A stretch of 64,000 nucleotides of DNA from Algoriphagus resistens. GTDB taxonomy: Bacteria; Bacteroidota; Bacteroidia; Cytophagales; Cyclobacteriaceae. Every line of letters starts with the position of its first letter. The first letter of the stretch is position 1. Positions 1 through 8,330 of this stretch are shown here, piece after piece. Below the pieces are notes generated by a model, which saw nothing but the letters and a program-made list of their open reading frames with translations, was not told where the DNA came from and made no database searches. The stretch is from assembly GCF_001442615.1 (NCBI RefSeq), contig NZ_LMXN01000001.1:434001-498000 (forward strand), in the 5' to 3' direction. The translations under genes were made by a program, and so were the position numbers.

Positions 1-606
1 ATTGCATAGTAAAATGGGTTTGTTGTTAAGTATAAATTTTTACCAAAGTGTGGGTGTATTTTATTTTTTTTACCAAATACACAGATTACCACACTATGAT
101 GAAGTGAATATAGCTTGTTTAAATGCTGTTTTCAAGGGGATGGACGGTTGAGTTACGCAATCGATTGCGCTTTTTTTGTGCAATAAGGATTATTTCCTGT
201 TGGTGTTAAATTTTTAAAGCTTTCCTGATCAGTTCAAATCGGAAGACATGGTGCTCCTTATCCTCTTAAAGGTGGATAAGTTTCTGGTTTTTATCTAAAG
301 AGTACCCTAGGGTTGACTGTTAAAAAATCGAGCCCCAATCGGCATTGATATATGATCACTTATTTACGGGAACACACAGATGCTTTAGTCTATAGGGAGC
401 AGAGTCGCACGCCTTCTCCTAAAAAGCCTATCCGACCAACGGGGAGGAAGGAATGAAGTAGGTAGACTTTTATCGTTCTCAATCTATTTATACTATTTAT
501 ACCTGAATTTGAAGTGTACTTCATGTGAAACAAAAATGGTAAATACTGGTAAAAGCTAATTCATATTACCATATTTGTAATAATATCACAAATAGTTAAT
601 TAAGAC
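1..606. other. AT-rich intergenic leader with operator-like repeats
   Basis: I see no supportable gene. The stretch holds two copies of TTTTTACCAAA 30 bp apart (37-47 and 67-77), a perfect LacI-type palindrome at 156-169 (separate entry), and two inverted repeats just ahead of the ATPase gene: ATGGTAA (536-542) with TTACCAT (566-572), and TATTTGT (572-578) with ACAAATA (588-594). The last two overlap by one base and lie within 70 bp of the ATPase start, so they may be promoter or operator elements of the defence pair. The elements left of 200 probably belong to a gene beyond the left edge. Functions are inferred from position only. Confidence 0.5.
156..169. promoter_or_regulatory. LacI-family operator-like palindrome, copy 1
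   Basis: CGCAATCGATTGCG is a perfect 14-bp palindrome with the central CG step typical of LacI/PurR-family operators. It is preceded by AGTTA, and the 13-base string AGTTACGCAATCG recurs exactly at the second site (5925-5938). The gene it controls is not visible; it is probably left of the window or a leftward promoter at the edge. Confidence 0.6.
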
Positions 607-1890
607 ATGATTGAGGAATTCAGCTTTGGTAACTTTTGGTCCTTCAAGGATGTGCAGACCTTGAATATGACCGCAGCTAAGATCAAATCCAAAAACAGCC
701 GTCTTGATACCGTGAACCTTATTCCTGTAGAGGAAGATTTGAACTTGCTGAAGTCTAAAGCTATCTATGGCGCAAATGCAAGTGGGAAAAGCAATGTCAT
801 CAAGGCTCTGGTAACTTTTATCAGGATTATCAAGGAGTCAGTAAAGGATGAGAAGGTTTTGGAAATGATTGATACTTTTCAACTTTCAACTGAAACTTCA
901 GATAAACCCACTTTTTTTCAGATGACTTTTAGATTGGATAACCTTCGTTATCGATACGGCTTCGAGTCTGATCATAAATCCATTAAAAGTGAATGGCTTT
1001 TTTCTACTCCAAATTTGAGAGAGCAGCCTCTTTTTATTAGAGAAGAAGATCAGATTATTGAAATAAATCTGAAACATTTTGCTGAGGGTCAAAAGGCCAT
1101 AGATCTTTCAGGCGGGGAAGGGCAGATTTTTAGAAGTAATTCCTTATTTCTTTCATCCTTAGCATCCTTTGGATTTGGAAAAGTTTCCAAGCGTATTATT
1201 GAAGTTGTTTCAACCATTTCAGTAATCAGTGGGCTTGGGCATCATGGCATGTATGGTTATGCTGGTGAATCACTGAAAGATTCTTTAAAAAAGAAATTTA
1301 TTTTGGAATTTTTGAAAAAAGCCGATTTGGGTATTGAGGATCTTTTTACTCTTGAATTGAAGGGGGAAGATTTACCAGAAGGAATGGATGAGGAAGCTAA
1401 GGAAGATTTGAAAAAAGGGAAAATGATCATTTCTAGTAGGACCAAATATGACAAAAGCCAAAATGCTGTTGGAAAAAGTGATTTTTCATTCGGATTTCAA
1501 GAATCAGAGGGCACTCAAAAAATGTTTGAGCTTAGCCCTTTTATTTATAATGCAATAAAAGATGGTACTCCATTGGTAATAGATGAATTTGATGCTCGAT
1601 TTCATCCCTTATTGACCAAAAAAATTGTAGAGCTTTTTAATTCGGGAGCCAATGAAGATTCCCAATTAATTTTCACGACACATGATACCAATCTATTGTC
1701 GGCAGATCTGCTGAGAAGAGATCAAATCGATTTCGTTGAAAAGGATAAATTTGGAGCCAGCCATTTATACACCTTGGTTGAGATCAAAGGGGTCAGAAAT
1801 GACGCCTCCTTTCGGAAAGATTACATCCAGGGAAAATATGGGGCTATTCCATTTTTAGGTGACTTTACTAACCTTAATGTCTTGGACTAA
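607..1890 (+). CDS. AAA family ATPase, RloA/AbiLi-like defence ATPase
   Basis: This 427-residue protein is an ATPase of the AAA_15/SMC-like class found in anti-phage pairs. The Walker A motif GANASGKSN sits at about residues 55-63, after the N-terminal FGNFWSF segment usual in this class. The Walker B/signature region TPLVIDEFDARFHP lies near residue 320, followed by an FTTHDTNLL switch segment. Its TAA stop overlaps the ATG of the next gene by one base (TAATG), so the two are almost certainly cotranslated. The RloB-type partner points to the RloA-RloB (AbiL-like) arrangement, in which the ATPase is thought to sense infection and the TOPRIM-like partner to act as effector. No restriction-modification genes lie nearby, so it is free-standing. 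Function is inferred from family and pairing. Confidence 0.85.
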   Translation: MIEEFSFGNFWSFKDVQTLNMTAAKIKSKNSRLDTVNLIPVEEDLNLLKSKAIYGANASGKSNVIKALVTFIRIIKESVKDEKVLEMIDTFQLSTETSDKPTFFQMTFRLDNLRYRYGFESDHKSIKSEWLFSTPNLREQPLFIREEDQIIEINLKHFAEGQKAIDLSGGEGQIFRSNSLFLSSLASFGFGKVSKRIIEVVSTISVISGLGHHGMYGYAGESLKDSLKKKFILEFLKKADLGIEDLFTLELKGEDLPEGMDEEAKEDLKKGKMIISSRTKYDKSQNAVGKSDFSFGFQESEGTQKMFELSPFIYNAIKDGTPLVIDEFDARFHPLLTKKIVELFNSGANEDSQLIFTTHDTNLLSADLLRRDQIDFVEKDKFGASHLYTLVEIKGVRNDASFRKDYIQGKYGAIPFLGDFTNLNVLD

Positions 1891-2576
1891 TGCCTAAAAA
1901 GACCAAATCTATCAAAGTTACGGATAAGGGTAAGGCTTGGAATAAAAAGTCCAGCCCGACTGGGTACCGGGTTGAGAGGATTCCCATGAACAAAACGATT
2001 TTGATTGTTTGTGAAGGTCAGACAGAAAAGCTGTATTTCGAGTCATTTCCGGTACTAGGTGTTAGAGTTGATGCAATTAATTTGCAGGGACAGTCCAAAT
2101 TGAAAATGGTGGAATCTACTCAGGAATTAATAGCTTCCACTGATGTAGCCTATGATGAAACTTGGTGTGTATTTGATATGGATGTCAGAAAAGGCGAAGT
2201 TGAATACAGTGATTTCGATAATGCCATCCTTCAAGCAATTAACCTTGGTTACAAAGTGGCCTATTCCAATGACGCATTTGAACTTTGGTTTTATCTCCAC
2301 TTCAATTATTCGGATGCTGAAAATCTTCGGACCTTCTACTATGATGAGCTTAGCAAGAGATTCGGATTGAACTATCAAAAGGATGGCAAAAGATATGACT
2401 TTTGTTTGAAGATTTATTTTTTATTAAATGAGCATGAGCATTCATCACAGGCCAATGCAATTGAATCGGCAAAATCTCTATTTAAAATAAAAGAGGATTT
2501 GCCTTACCATCAGCAAAATCCGGTTACCAAAGTATTTGAGTTAGTTGAGGAGCTAAATCGTAATTTGAGGAGATAG
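1890..2576 (+). CDS. RloB family protein (TOPRIM-like effector of the defence pair)
   Basis: The 228-residue protein opens with a basic lysine-rich stretch and then has ILIVCEGQTEKLYFE (about residues 35-49), the glutamate motif of TOPRIM-like RloB proteins. WCVFDMDVRKGE near residue 92 supplies the acidic DxD motif, and FELWFYLHF and PVTKVFELVE follow the family pattern. Length and order match RloB. The start is fixed by the TAATG overlap with the ATPase gene. RloB proteins are known from accessory positions in type I restriction loci and as the second component of AbiL-like abortive infection; TOPRIM effectors in the analogous PARIS system are nucleases. Nuclease action here is inference. 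Confidence 0.85.
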   Translation: MPKKTKSIKVTDKGKAWNKKSSPTGYRVERIPMNKTILIVCEGQTEKLYFESFPVLGVRVDAINLQGQSKLKMVESTQELIASTDVAYDETWCVFDMDVRKGEVEYSDFDNAILQAINLGYKVAYSNDAFELWFYLHFNYSDAENLRTFYYDELSKRFGLNYQKDGKRYDFCLKIYFLLNEHEHSSQANAIESAKSLFKIKEDLPYHQQNPVTKVFELVEELNRNLRR

Positions 2577-2958
2577 AATATTAGATTTCAGTAAATCTAT
2601 TGGTTGACAAACCTATAAGCCAGATAAAGCAAGTGTTACTACTCCACAGATAGGGCAGGGGTGCCAAACCGATCAACCGCATTGTAGATCTGGAAAAGGA
2701 TCATGTGCCCCCCCCCTTGTTTTCGTCTGGAAAAGGGCGCAGAGGCAGGTAGATAATTCTGTGGACAGATCTGAAAACACTGCACTTCCATCGTACTTCA
2801 AGGCATTGAAACGGGAACTAATCCCGTTTCTCTTACCCGATAGGAGGATGGTTTTTAATTAAAATGGATCGCTGCTTTTGTGCCATTAATAAAACTAAAA
2901 TAGAATTTGTCTATCTGGTTATAGGGACTGGCTAAATGCGGATTTTTACCTGGTATGT
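2577..2958. other. Intergenic region without gene
   Basis: No coding sequence is supported. There is a run of nine C at 2708-2716 and a hairpin with 8-bp arms AAACGGGA (2809-2816) and TCCCGTTT (2822-2829) around a 5-base loop. The hairpin has no good T-run on either side, so it is at best a weak terminator for the rightward RloB gene or the leftward oxidoreductase gene. Confidence 0.4.
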
Positions 2959-4302
2959 TTATACTTTTGGTGGTTCCCAGCCCTTCTCATATTCTCTGGT
3001 CCAAAGCGCAGCTGCTTTCTTAGAGTTTTTGATATGCCCGTTGGTTGGATCGCAGATTAGATTTTCACCCGTTCTGGAGCTGATATTTGCCAAATGGCAG
3101 AGCAAAGTACTCACAGCGCCTTCCTCTATGTTTGAGTTTTGCTTTTCCAGCCCCCGTACTGCATTGAAGAAATTAACGATGTGCGTGGTGCTCATATCGC
3201 CGCCACCGCCGAGGGCTGTGCCTGCTTCATTGCTCGAAGACATGCTGCTTTTGACCTCTTTCCCAGCTCTGTCAAATTGCTTGTACCCACCTCGGTCTAC
3301 ATAGACGGATCCTTCTGTTCCATAGATAATAGTTCCCCGATCAGATCCATAGGTTTTATAGCTGTTTCTGCTCTTGCCATCCCATTGGATCACTGAACCA
3401 TTCCCAAATTTGAAAGTGGCATCCATCGTGTCATACATCACCCATCCGTCCTCTGGAAAATGTCTTTTCCCGGCAGTAACCAACACTTCACTTGGGTAGT
3501 CCACCTGAAGCGCCCAGCGGGCTACATCTAGCTCATGGGTTGCGTTATTGCCTGTCTCGGCTGTGCCATATTCCCAGCCATACCAGTGCCAGTTGTAATC
3601 CCAGGTATCGTGGGTGTAGGCTCTTCTCGGGGCGGGTCCCTGGAACATTTCCCAGTCTAATCCAGCTGGGGGAGGAGCCTGCGTCGGATTTGGAACCGCA
3701 CCACGGCTGTTGCTGTAAAAAGCCTTTGCCATATATGCTTTGCCTATGGCGCCATTATGAATAGCGGCTATGATTTCGCGGCTTTCGGGAGCTGAGCGTT
3801 GCTGGTTCCCCATCTGCACCACTTTATTGTACTTCTTTTGCAATGCAATCAGCAACTCACCTTCCCGGGGATTATGTGAACATGGTTTTTCTACGTAGAC
3901 ATGTTTGCCTCTTTCCAAGGCCAACCAGGTCCCAGGGGCATGCCAGTGATCGGGTGTCGCGATGATAATGGTGTCAAGATCTTTGTCATCCATCACTTTC
4001 ATGACATTTTGCTCCAGCTTGGGAGCGTAGTCTATGTGCTTGGCAAAATTCTTGGCGGCTTTCGGCATCTGGGATTCCATGGCATCGCATAAGTACATGA
4101 GATTCACATTGCTGGATTTTAGTCCTATCGGCTCATAATATGCTCCCAATCTTCTTCCCAACCCTGCAATCGCCACATTCAGGCGTTCATTTGCCCCTAT
4201 GATTCTTCCGTAAGATTTTGCAGAAAGGGCGGCTGTACCCAATGCTGACAAGCCTATAGTAGCAGCGGCAGATTTCTTGATAAAGTCTCTTCTGTTGTTC
4301 AT
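2959..4302 (-). CDS. Exported Gfo/Idh/MocA family oxidoreductase
   Basis: The 447-residue protein starts with NNRRDFIKKSAAATIGLS, a twin-arginine-type signal common on Bacteroidota members of this family, so it probably acts in the periplasm. The nucleotide-binding fold begins at LNVAIAGLGRRLGAYYEP (residues about 41-58), and YVEKPCSHNPREGE carries the conserved EKP motif of the dinucleotide fold. The C-terminal half matches the Gfo/Idh/MocA bacterial-type substrate domain. It lies 163 bp downstream of a DUF1080 lipoprotein on the same strand. Both families are linked to 3-keto-glycoside metabolism, in which an NAD-dependent oxidoreductase forms or reduces a 3-keto sugar. The exact substrate cannot be read from sequence. 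Confidence 0.88.
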   Translation of the reverse strand: MNNRRDFIKKSAAATIGLSALGTAALSAKSYGRIIGANERLNVAIAGLGRRLGAYYEPIGLKSSNVNLMYLCDAMESQMPKAAKNFAKHIDYAPKLEQNVMKVMDDKDLDTIIIATPDHWHAPGTWLALERGKHVYVEKPCSHNPREGELLIALQKKYNKVVQMGNQQRSAPESREIIAAIHNGAIGKAYMAKAFYSNSRGAVPNPTQAPPPAGLDWEMFQGPAPRRAYTHDTWDYNWHWYGWEYGTAETGNNATHELDVARWALQVDYPSEVLVTAGKRHFPEDGWVMYDTMDATFKFGNGSVIQWDGKSRNSYKTYGSDRGTIIYGTEGSVYVDRGGYKQFDRAGKEVKSSMSSSNEAGTALGGGGDMSTTHIVNFFNAVRGLEKQNSNIEEGAVSTLLCHLANISSRTGENLICDPTNGHIKNSKKAAALWTREYEKGWEPPKV

Positions 4303-4465
4303 GATTGATATTGTTTAACTAATTATCCGCTCATCCATTGATAACCTATTTAAAGCATCAAAAACTTCGGATAACACCAGGATGGAGGCTATCTCGGGCT
4401 TCGCTCATCGGTCTTCAAGCCGATAAAATAAAGAACATCCGACTACTCAGATCCTTTAGATAATA

Positions 4466-5848
4466 TTATTTCAGCTCTTTGATCTTGATGTTTTTGAAAC
4501 TCACTTCATTGCCATGGTCTTGGAGAAGAATGTGTCCCTCTTTAGCCTCGCCGAAGTTTTCCCATTTCGCATATTTACTGATAGCCACCAAATCACGGAA
4601 TTCCTGTGAACCTCGCTCATATTCCACAACTTTCACACCATTGAGGTAGTGGGCAACTTTATTGTCAGGGGTCACGACCACTCGGCCTTTGTTCCATTCC
4701 CCTACAGGCTTGATGAACCTGCCGTTTTTATCAGCTTTGATAAGGTCATACAGAGATGCCATGGTACGGTTTCCATCTTTCCCCATTTTCGCATCTGGGT
4801 GCTTGTCATCATCCAGGACCTGATATTCAAGCCCTATCGCCGAGCCTTTATTCCCTTCAGACAGGGTCACAAAATATTTGACACCGGAATTGGCACCCTC
4901 TGTAAGCCTGAACTCAAAAGCCAGGTCAAATGCTGAAAACTGTTCCTTGGTCACGATATCACCGGCATTGGTGGATTCACCTCCGTCAGAGGCAGCAATA
5001 GTGAGAATTCCATCATTCACCGACCAGCCTGATTCAGGGAATGTTTCCTTGTATGCCCCTTTCCATCCATCAGAATTCTGGCCGTTGAAAAGCAATTTCC
5101 AGCCCTTGTTTTTTTCGTATTCTGTCAAGGTGTTCAAGGTGTTGTTGACTACGAATATATCCTTGTTAAATGCTTTGGGCTCAAGGTTTTCAGTTTGGAT
5201 TTTCACATTTTTAAATGTAGTCTTTCTGCCCGCATCTTCAGGCTTCTGGATACTATGTACCTGTAGGCCGATGAAACCAGTCTTATCCATGTCATCCACC
5301 ACGTAGGCTACTTCCTGTCCATTTATCCAGGTTTTGATTTCATTGCCGATCGCTTCTATTCTGTAATGGTTGAATTCGCCCATCTTAAATGCAGATTTTG
5401 CTTCGGGGTTCAGATCAAGTGGATACAGCCAGCCTCTTCTTGCTTCATCATATACCCCGCCGGACCAGGCTCTTTCTGAAGGATCGGCTTCGATTTGATA
5501 CCCATAAACCAGGCCTTTGCCATCTCTGGCGGCAGGGTCATATTGCCCTCTGGTCATCACACCGGAATTGCTGGAAAGGTGTTCAATTTTAAGATCAAGC
5601 TCCAGGATATAATCCCCATAGGTCTCTTCGGTGATCAGAAAAGTATTGGGTGATCCGGCTACGGCTGATCCTTCGATGGTTCCATCTACTACTTCAAAGG
5701 TGGCCGTTCCGGCTACAGGCTTCCAGCCGGTCAGATCTTTCCCATTGAATAGATTGGTCCAGCCATCATCCGTTTGTTGTCCGCCTGCACAGCTTACAAG
5801 CGCCATAGAAGTGATTAAGGCCGAGAGTATGTTTCGGGTGTATTTCAT
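4466..5848 (-). CDS. DUF1080 (3-keto-disaccharide hydrolase family) lipoprotein, two domains
   Basis: I chose the start at 5848, which gives a normal lipoprotein signal, MKYTRNILSALITS followed by lipobox LVSC; a longer reading frame begins at 5896 but would bury that signal. The mature 440-odd residues hold two copies of the DUF1080 concanavalin-like fold. Each opens with a W-x-x-LFNG motif: WTNLFNGKDLTGWK near the N terminus and WKLLFNGQNSDGWKG in the second half. Single-domain proteins are about half this length. The family includes hydrolases or lyases of 3-keto-glycosides. A LacI-type operator lies 77 bp upstream of the start, suggesting sugar-induced expression together with the oxidoreductase gene downstream. 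Confidence 0.87.
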   Translation of the reverse strand: MKYTRNILSALITSMALVSCAGGQQTDDGWTNLFNGKDLTGWKPVAGTATFEVVDGTIEGSAVAGSPNTFLITEETYGDYILELDLKIEHLSSNSGVMTRGQYDPAARDGKGLVYGYQIEADPSERAWSGGVYDEARRGWLYPLDLNPEAKSAFKMGEFNHYRIEAIGNEIKTWINGQEVAYVVDDMDKTGFIGLQVHSIQKPEDAGRKTTFKNVKIQTENLEPKAFNKDIFVVNNTLNTLTEYEKNKGWKLLFNGQNSDGWKGAYKETFPESGWSVNDGILTIAASDGGESTNAGDIVTKEQFSAFDLAFEFRLTEGANSGVKYFVTLSEGNKGSAIGLEYQVLDDDKHPDAKMGKDGNRTMASLYDLIKADKNGRFIKPVGEWNKGRVVVTPDNKVAHYLNGVKVVEYERGSQEFRDLVAISKYAKWENFGEAKEGHILLQDHGNEVSFKNIKIKELK

Positions 5849-5924
5849 AAAATTGAGGTATTGTTGTTCAATATAAAATTCAAGATTTAGGTGCATTGCA
5901 CCAAGTAGTATCGGTTATAAGTTA

Positions 5925-5938
5925 CGCAATCGTTTGCG
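5925..5938. promoter_or_regulatory. LacI-family operator-like palindrome, copy 2
   Basis: CGCAATCGTTTGCG has 5-bp arms CGCAA/TTGCG and differs at one base from the perfect palindrome at 156-169; the preceding AGTTA is identical. It lies in the divergent space between the DUF1080 gene (leftward) and the methyltransferase gene (rightward), and on function it most likely controls the DUF1080-oxidoreductase pair. Confidence 0.62.
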
Positions 5939-6019
5939 AGTAATCATTGGGAAAATGACCAATCACAACGTCTGGGAGATGAGCGGACAAGAATCCGGTG
6001 ATCTTTGTTACTTTTGCGC

Positions 6020-7183
6020 ATGCTTGATTTTAATCTCAAAGGAAAAGTTTTTGTTACCTGTAAGGACCGTTCGGTTTCTTATCTGGAGAAGGAGGTCCGT
6101 GAACTTGGTTTTGTGCCGGAAGCTGTCACCCGGACCGGAATAGAGTTGAGGGCTACCATGGAAGAATGCATGGATCTCAACCTACATCTACGTACGGCTT
6201 CCCAGGTACTGTACGAGATCAAATCTTTTTACCTGAGGAATGCGGATGATATCTATCGAAGATTCAAGGCCATTCCCTGGGAAGATTACCTGGATGTGGA
6301 CGGTTATTTTTCGGTAAACTCAGTAGCGGAAAATGAAAGCATCACCACCCCGCTAATTGTAAATGTAAAAGTGAAGGATGCAATTGTGGATCGTTTTCGA
6401 GAGTTGAAAGGAAGAAGACCTGATTCGGGATCTGATTTTGACGGGTTGGTTTTTCAGGTGTACTGGAAAGACACCCAATGCTCGGTTTATATCAATACCT
6501 CAGGGGACACACTTGCCAAGCATGGCTATCGCAAGATTCCGGGCAAAGCACCGATGATGGAGGCACTGGCTGCAGCAACTATTTATGCTACTGAGTGGAA
6601 CACACGTGTTCCCTTTATCAATCCAATGTGCGGATCAGGTACCTTGGCTATAGAAGCCGCGCTGATGGCAACCAGGCGTTACCCGGGACTCTATAGAGAC
6701 CATTATTCATTCCAGCATATTTTAGGATATGATAAGGAGGCATTTTTAGCTAAAAAGAAAAAGTTGGAGAGTAAGATCATGGAGCTTCCTGATCTAAAGA
6801 TCATAGCTTCCGATATTTCCTTGCAGGCTATTTCTTTTGCCCAGGAAAATGCGATCACCGCTGGTGTAGACCATATGATCGAATTCCAGGTGTGCGATTT
6901 TGCCGAAACAGAGATCCCTGAAAGACCCCGTGGGGTGATCATGTTCAATCCGGAATATGGCGAGAGGCTAGGAGAGAACGATGAGTTGGAGGTAACTTAC
7001 AAGCGCATGGGTGATTTTCTAAAGCAGAAATGTGCCGGATATAGAGGGTATATTTTTACAGGCAATCTGGAATTGGCAAAGAAAATCGGACTGAAGGCCA
7101 ATCGAAGAATAGAATTCTGGAACGGAACGATTGATTGCCGTTTGCTGAAATATGAGCTATACGAAGGGAAAAAAGAGGAATAG
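6020..7183 (+). CDS. THUMP-domain class I SAM-dependent RNA methyltransferase (RlmL/YcbY-like)
   Basis: The ATG at 6020 is preferred over an in-frame TTG at 6005 because homology to the family begins right after it (LDFNLKGKVFVTCKDR). The 387-residue protein has an N-terminal ferredoxin-like/THUMP region (about residues 1-155) and a methyltransferase domain with the SAM-binding motif FINPMCGSGTLAIEAAL. It corresponds to the N-terminal RlmL half of E. coli RlmKL, which makes m2G2445 in 23S rRNA; the RlmK half is absent. The catalytic motif usually written NPPYG reads FNPEYGERLG here, a substitution I believe recurs in Bacteroidota but cannot confirm. Most likely a 23S rRNA guanine-N2 methyltransferase; the exact site is inferred. 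Confidence 0.85.
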   Translation: MLDFNLKGKVFVTCKDRSVSYLEKEVRELGFVPEAVTRTGIELRATMEECMDLNLHLRTASQVLYEIKSFYLRNADDIYRRFKAIPWEDYLDVDGYFSVNSVAENESITTPLIVNVKVKDAIVDRFRELKGRRPDSGSDFDGLVFQVYWKDTQCSVYINTSGDTLAKHGYRKIPGKAPMMEALAAATIYATEWNTRVPFINPMCGSGTLAIEAALMATRRYPGLYRDHYSFQHILGYDKEAFLAKKKKLESKIMELPDLKIIASDISLQAISFAQENAITAGVDHMIEFQVCDFAETEIPERPRGVIMFNPEYGERLGENDELEVTYKRMGDFLKQKCAGYRGYIFTGNLELAKKIGLKANRRIEFWNGTIDCRLLKYELYEGKKEE

Positions 7184-7347
7184 TGTGACGTAAGGGGAAG
7201 GGATGGTTTTCTTGTAGAGTAGCGCTGAAAGCCTCTGTAGATAAGCTAAGATATAACTTATCTCAACTATAATGTAGTAGCGTGAACTTTACGAGAGGAA
7301 ATTTAGAAGCAATGAACTATAACCTTGTGTGAAGTTATTGGTAATTA

Positions 7348-8127
7348 TTAAAATTTTTCCTTTCGTTTTTTCGATAGAATTAGCTGTCTAAAATACAGCG
7401 TATTTGTCGTGTCTTTTATTTCGGCCGTTTTCCACTCGCTGATTTCATCTTCGCTAAACTGACTTTTATAGCAATCTAGAGTTTTCAAGGCTTCATTTTC
7501 TTCATCTTGAGAATATTTAATTGAAACATTTAAATAGTCAGGATGCACGGTATTTAAACCACCTATCATTTTAAATTTCTCGCTATCCGCTTTGGTCCAT
7601 CCAAGATAGTATAAAGGATAAGTGCTTGCCCATTTATTACTCAAGATGATTTCAGTAGTCATATCGCTTATCATTCTATGGTCGGAATGCCCCGTATCGC
7701 CATCTGGGCCAAAAGTCAAAATAAATTCAGGGTTAATATCCTTAATTTTCTCTGTGATTTTTTCTTTGAGTAGTTTTGAACGTTTGAAATATTCAGGAAT
7801 TCCTAAACTCGAATCAAAACCATCAGTAAATCCTAAAAAGACGGGTGTCTCCAGGCCAAGGATGTTACAGGCACATCTGGTTTCATTTTTTCTTAACTCA
7901 ATTAAGGAATCGACTGAAATAGCCTTTATGGGTTGTCCATATCTGCCGTCTGTAGCAATTAAAAGATGTATTTTATGCGTCTTACTATATTTTTTCAGGA
8001 CGGGTGAGAATGCAGTTTCATCATCTGGGTGTGCTAAAACCACTAAAATGTTTTCTTTTTTAATGTGACTTGCTTTGAATGAAAAAAGAAAAATCATAAA
8101 GAATAAAATTGAGAATAGTCTTTTCAT
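7348..8127 (-). CDS. PIG-L (LmbE) family deacetylase, exported
   Basis: The 259-residue protein has an N-terminal hydrophobic segment (residues about 3-18) and then ILVVLAHPDDE, whose HPDDE (residues 33-37) is the zinc-binding and catalytic motif of LmbE/PIG-L N-acetylglucosaminyl deacetylases. GDTGHSDHRMIS further on supplies the conserved HxDH element. Such enzymes remove acetyl groups from GlcNAc-containing small molecules or glycoconjugates. It stands alone with a 164-bp space on one side and about 200 bp on the other. The substrate is unknown; the signal suggests a periplasmic or membrane-attached enzyme. Confidence 0.88.
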   Translation of the reverse strand: MKRLFSILFFMIFLFSFKASHIKKENILVVLAHPDDETAFSPVLKKYSKTHKIHLLIATDGRYGQPIKAISVDSLIELRKNETRCACNILGLETPVFLGFTDGFDSSLGIPEYFKRSKLLKEKITEKIKDINPEFILTFGPDGDTGHSDHRMISDMTTEIILSNKWASTYPLYYLGWTKADSEKFKMIGGLNTVHPDYLNVSIKYSQDEENEALKTLDCYKSQFSEDEISEWKTAEIKDTTNTLYFRQLILSKKRKEKF

Positions 8128-8330
8128 TTCTAGAATTGTTTTTTCATTTGCACACTACTCCCAGATAAGCGTAGCTTATGTTTACCTAAGAAAATATATG
8201 TGAATTTTGTAGAATAAGTTCATCTTAGATATAGTCAGCTAAAGCCCGCAGAAAGCCGTAGACCTTTTTTGGATAGATCTTCGACAATCAGCGTTTCTTT
8301 TCGGTGGAACCCGAAATCCTCAATCCGGTC

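Noticed and set aside
2708-2716. Run of nine C as a possible phase-variation tract
   Set aside because: It is not inside or directly ahead of any gene I can support.
2809-2829. Hairpin AAACGGGA/TCCCGTTT as a strong terminator
   Set aside because: The stem is good but there is no adequate T-run on either strand, so it is listed only within the intergenic entry.
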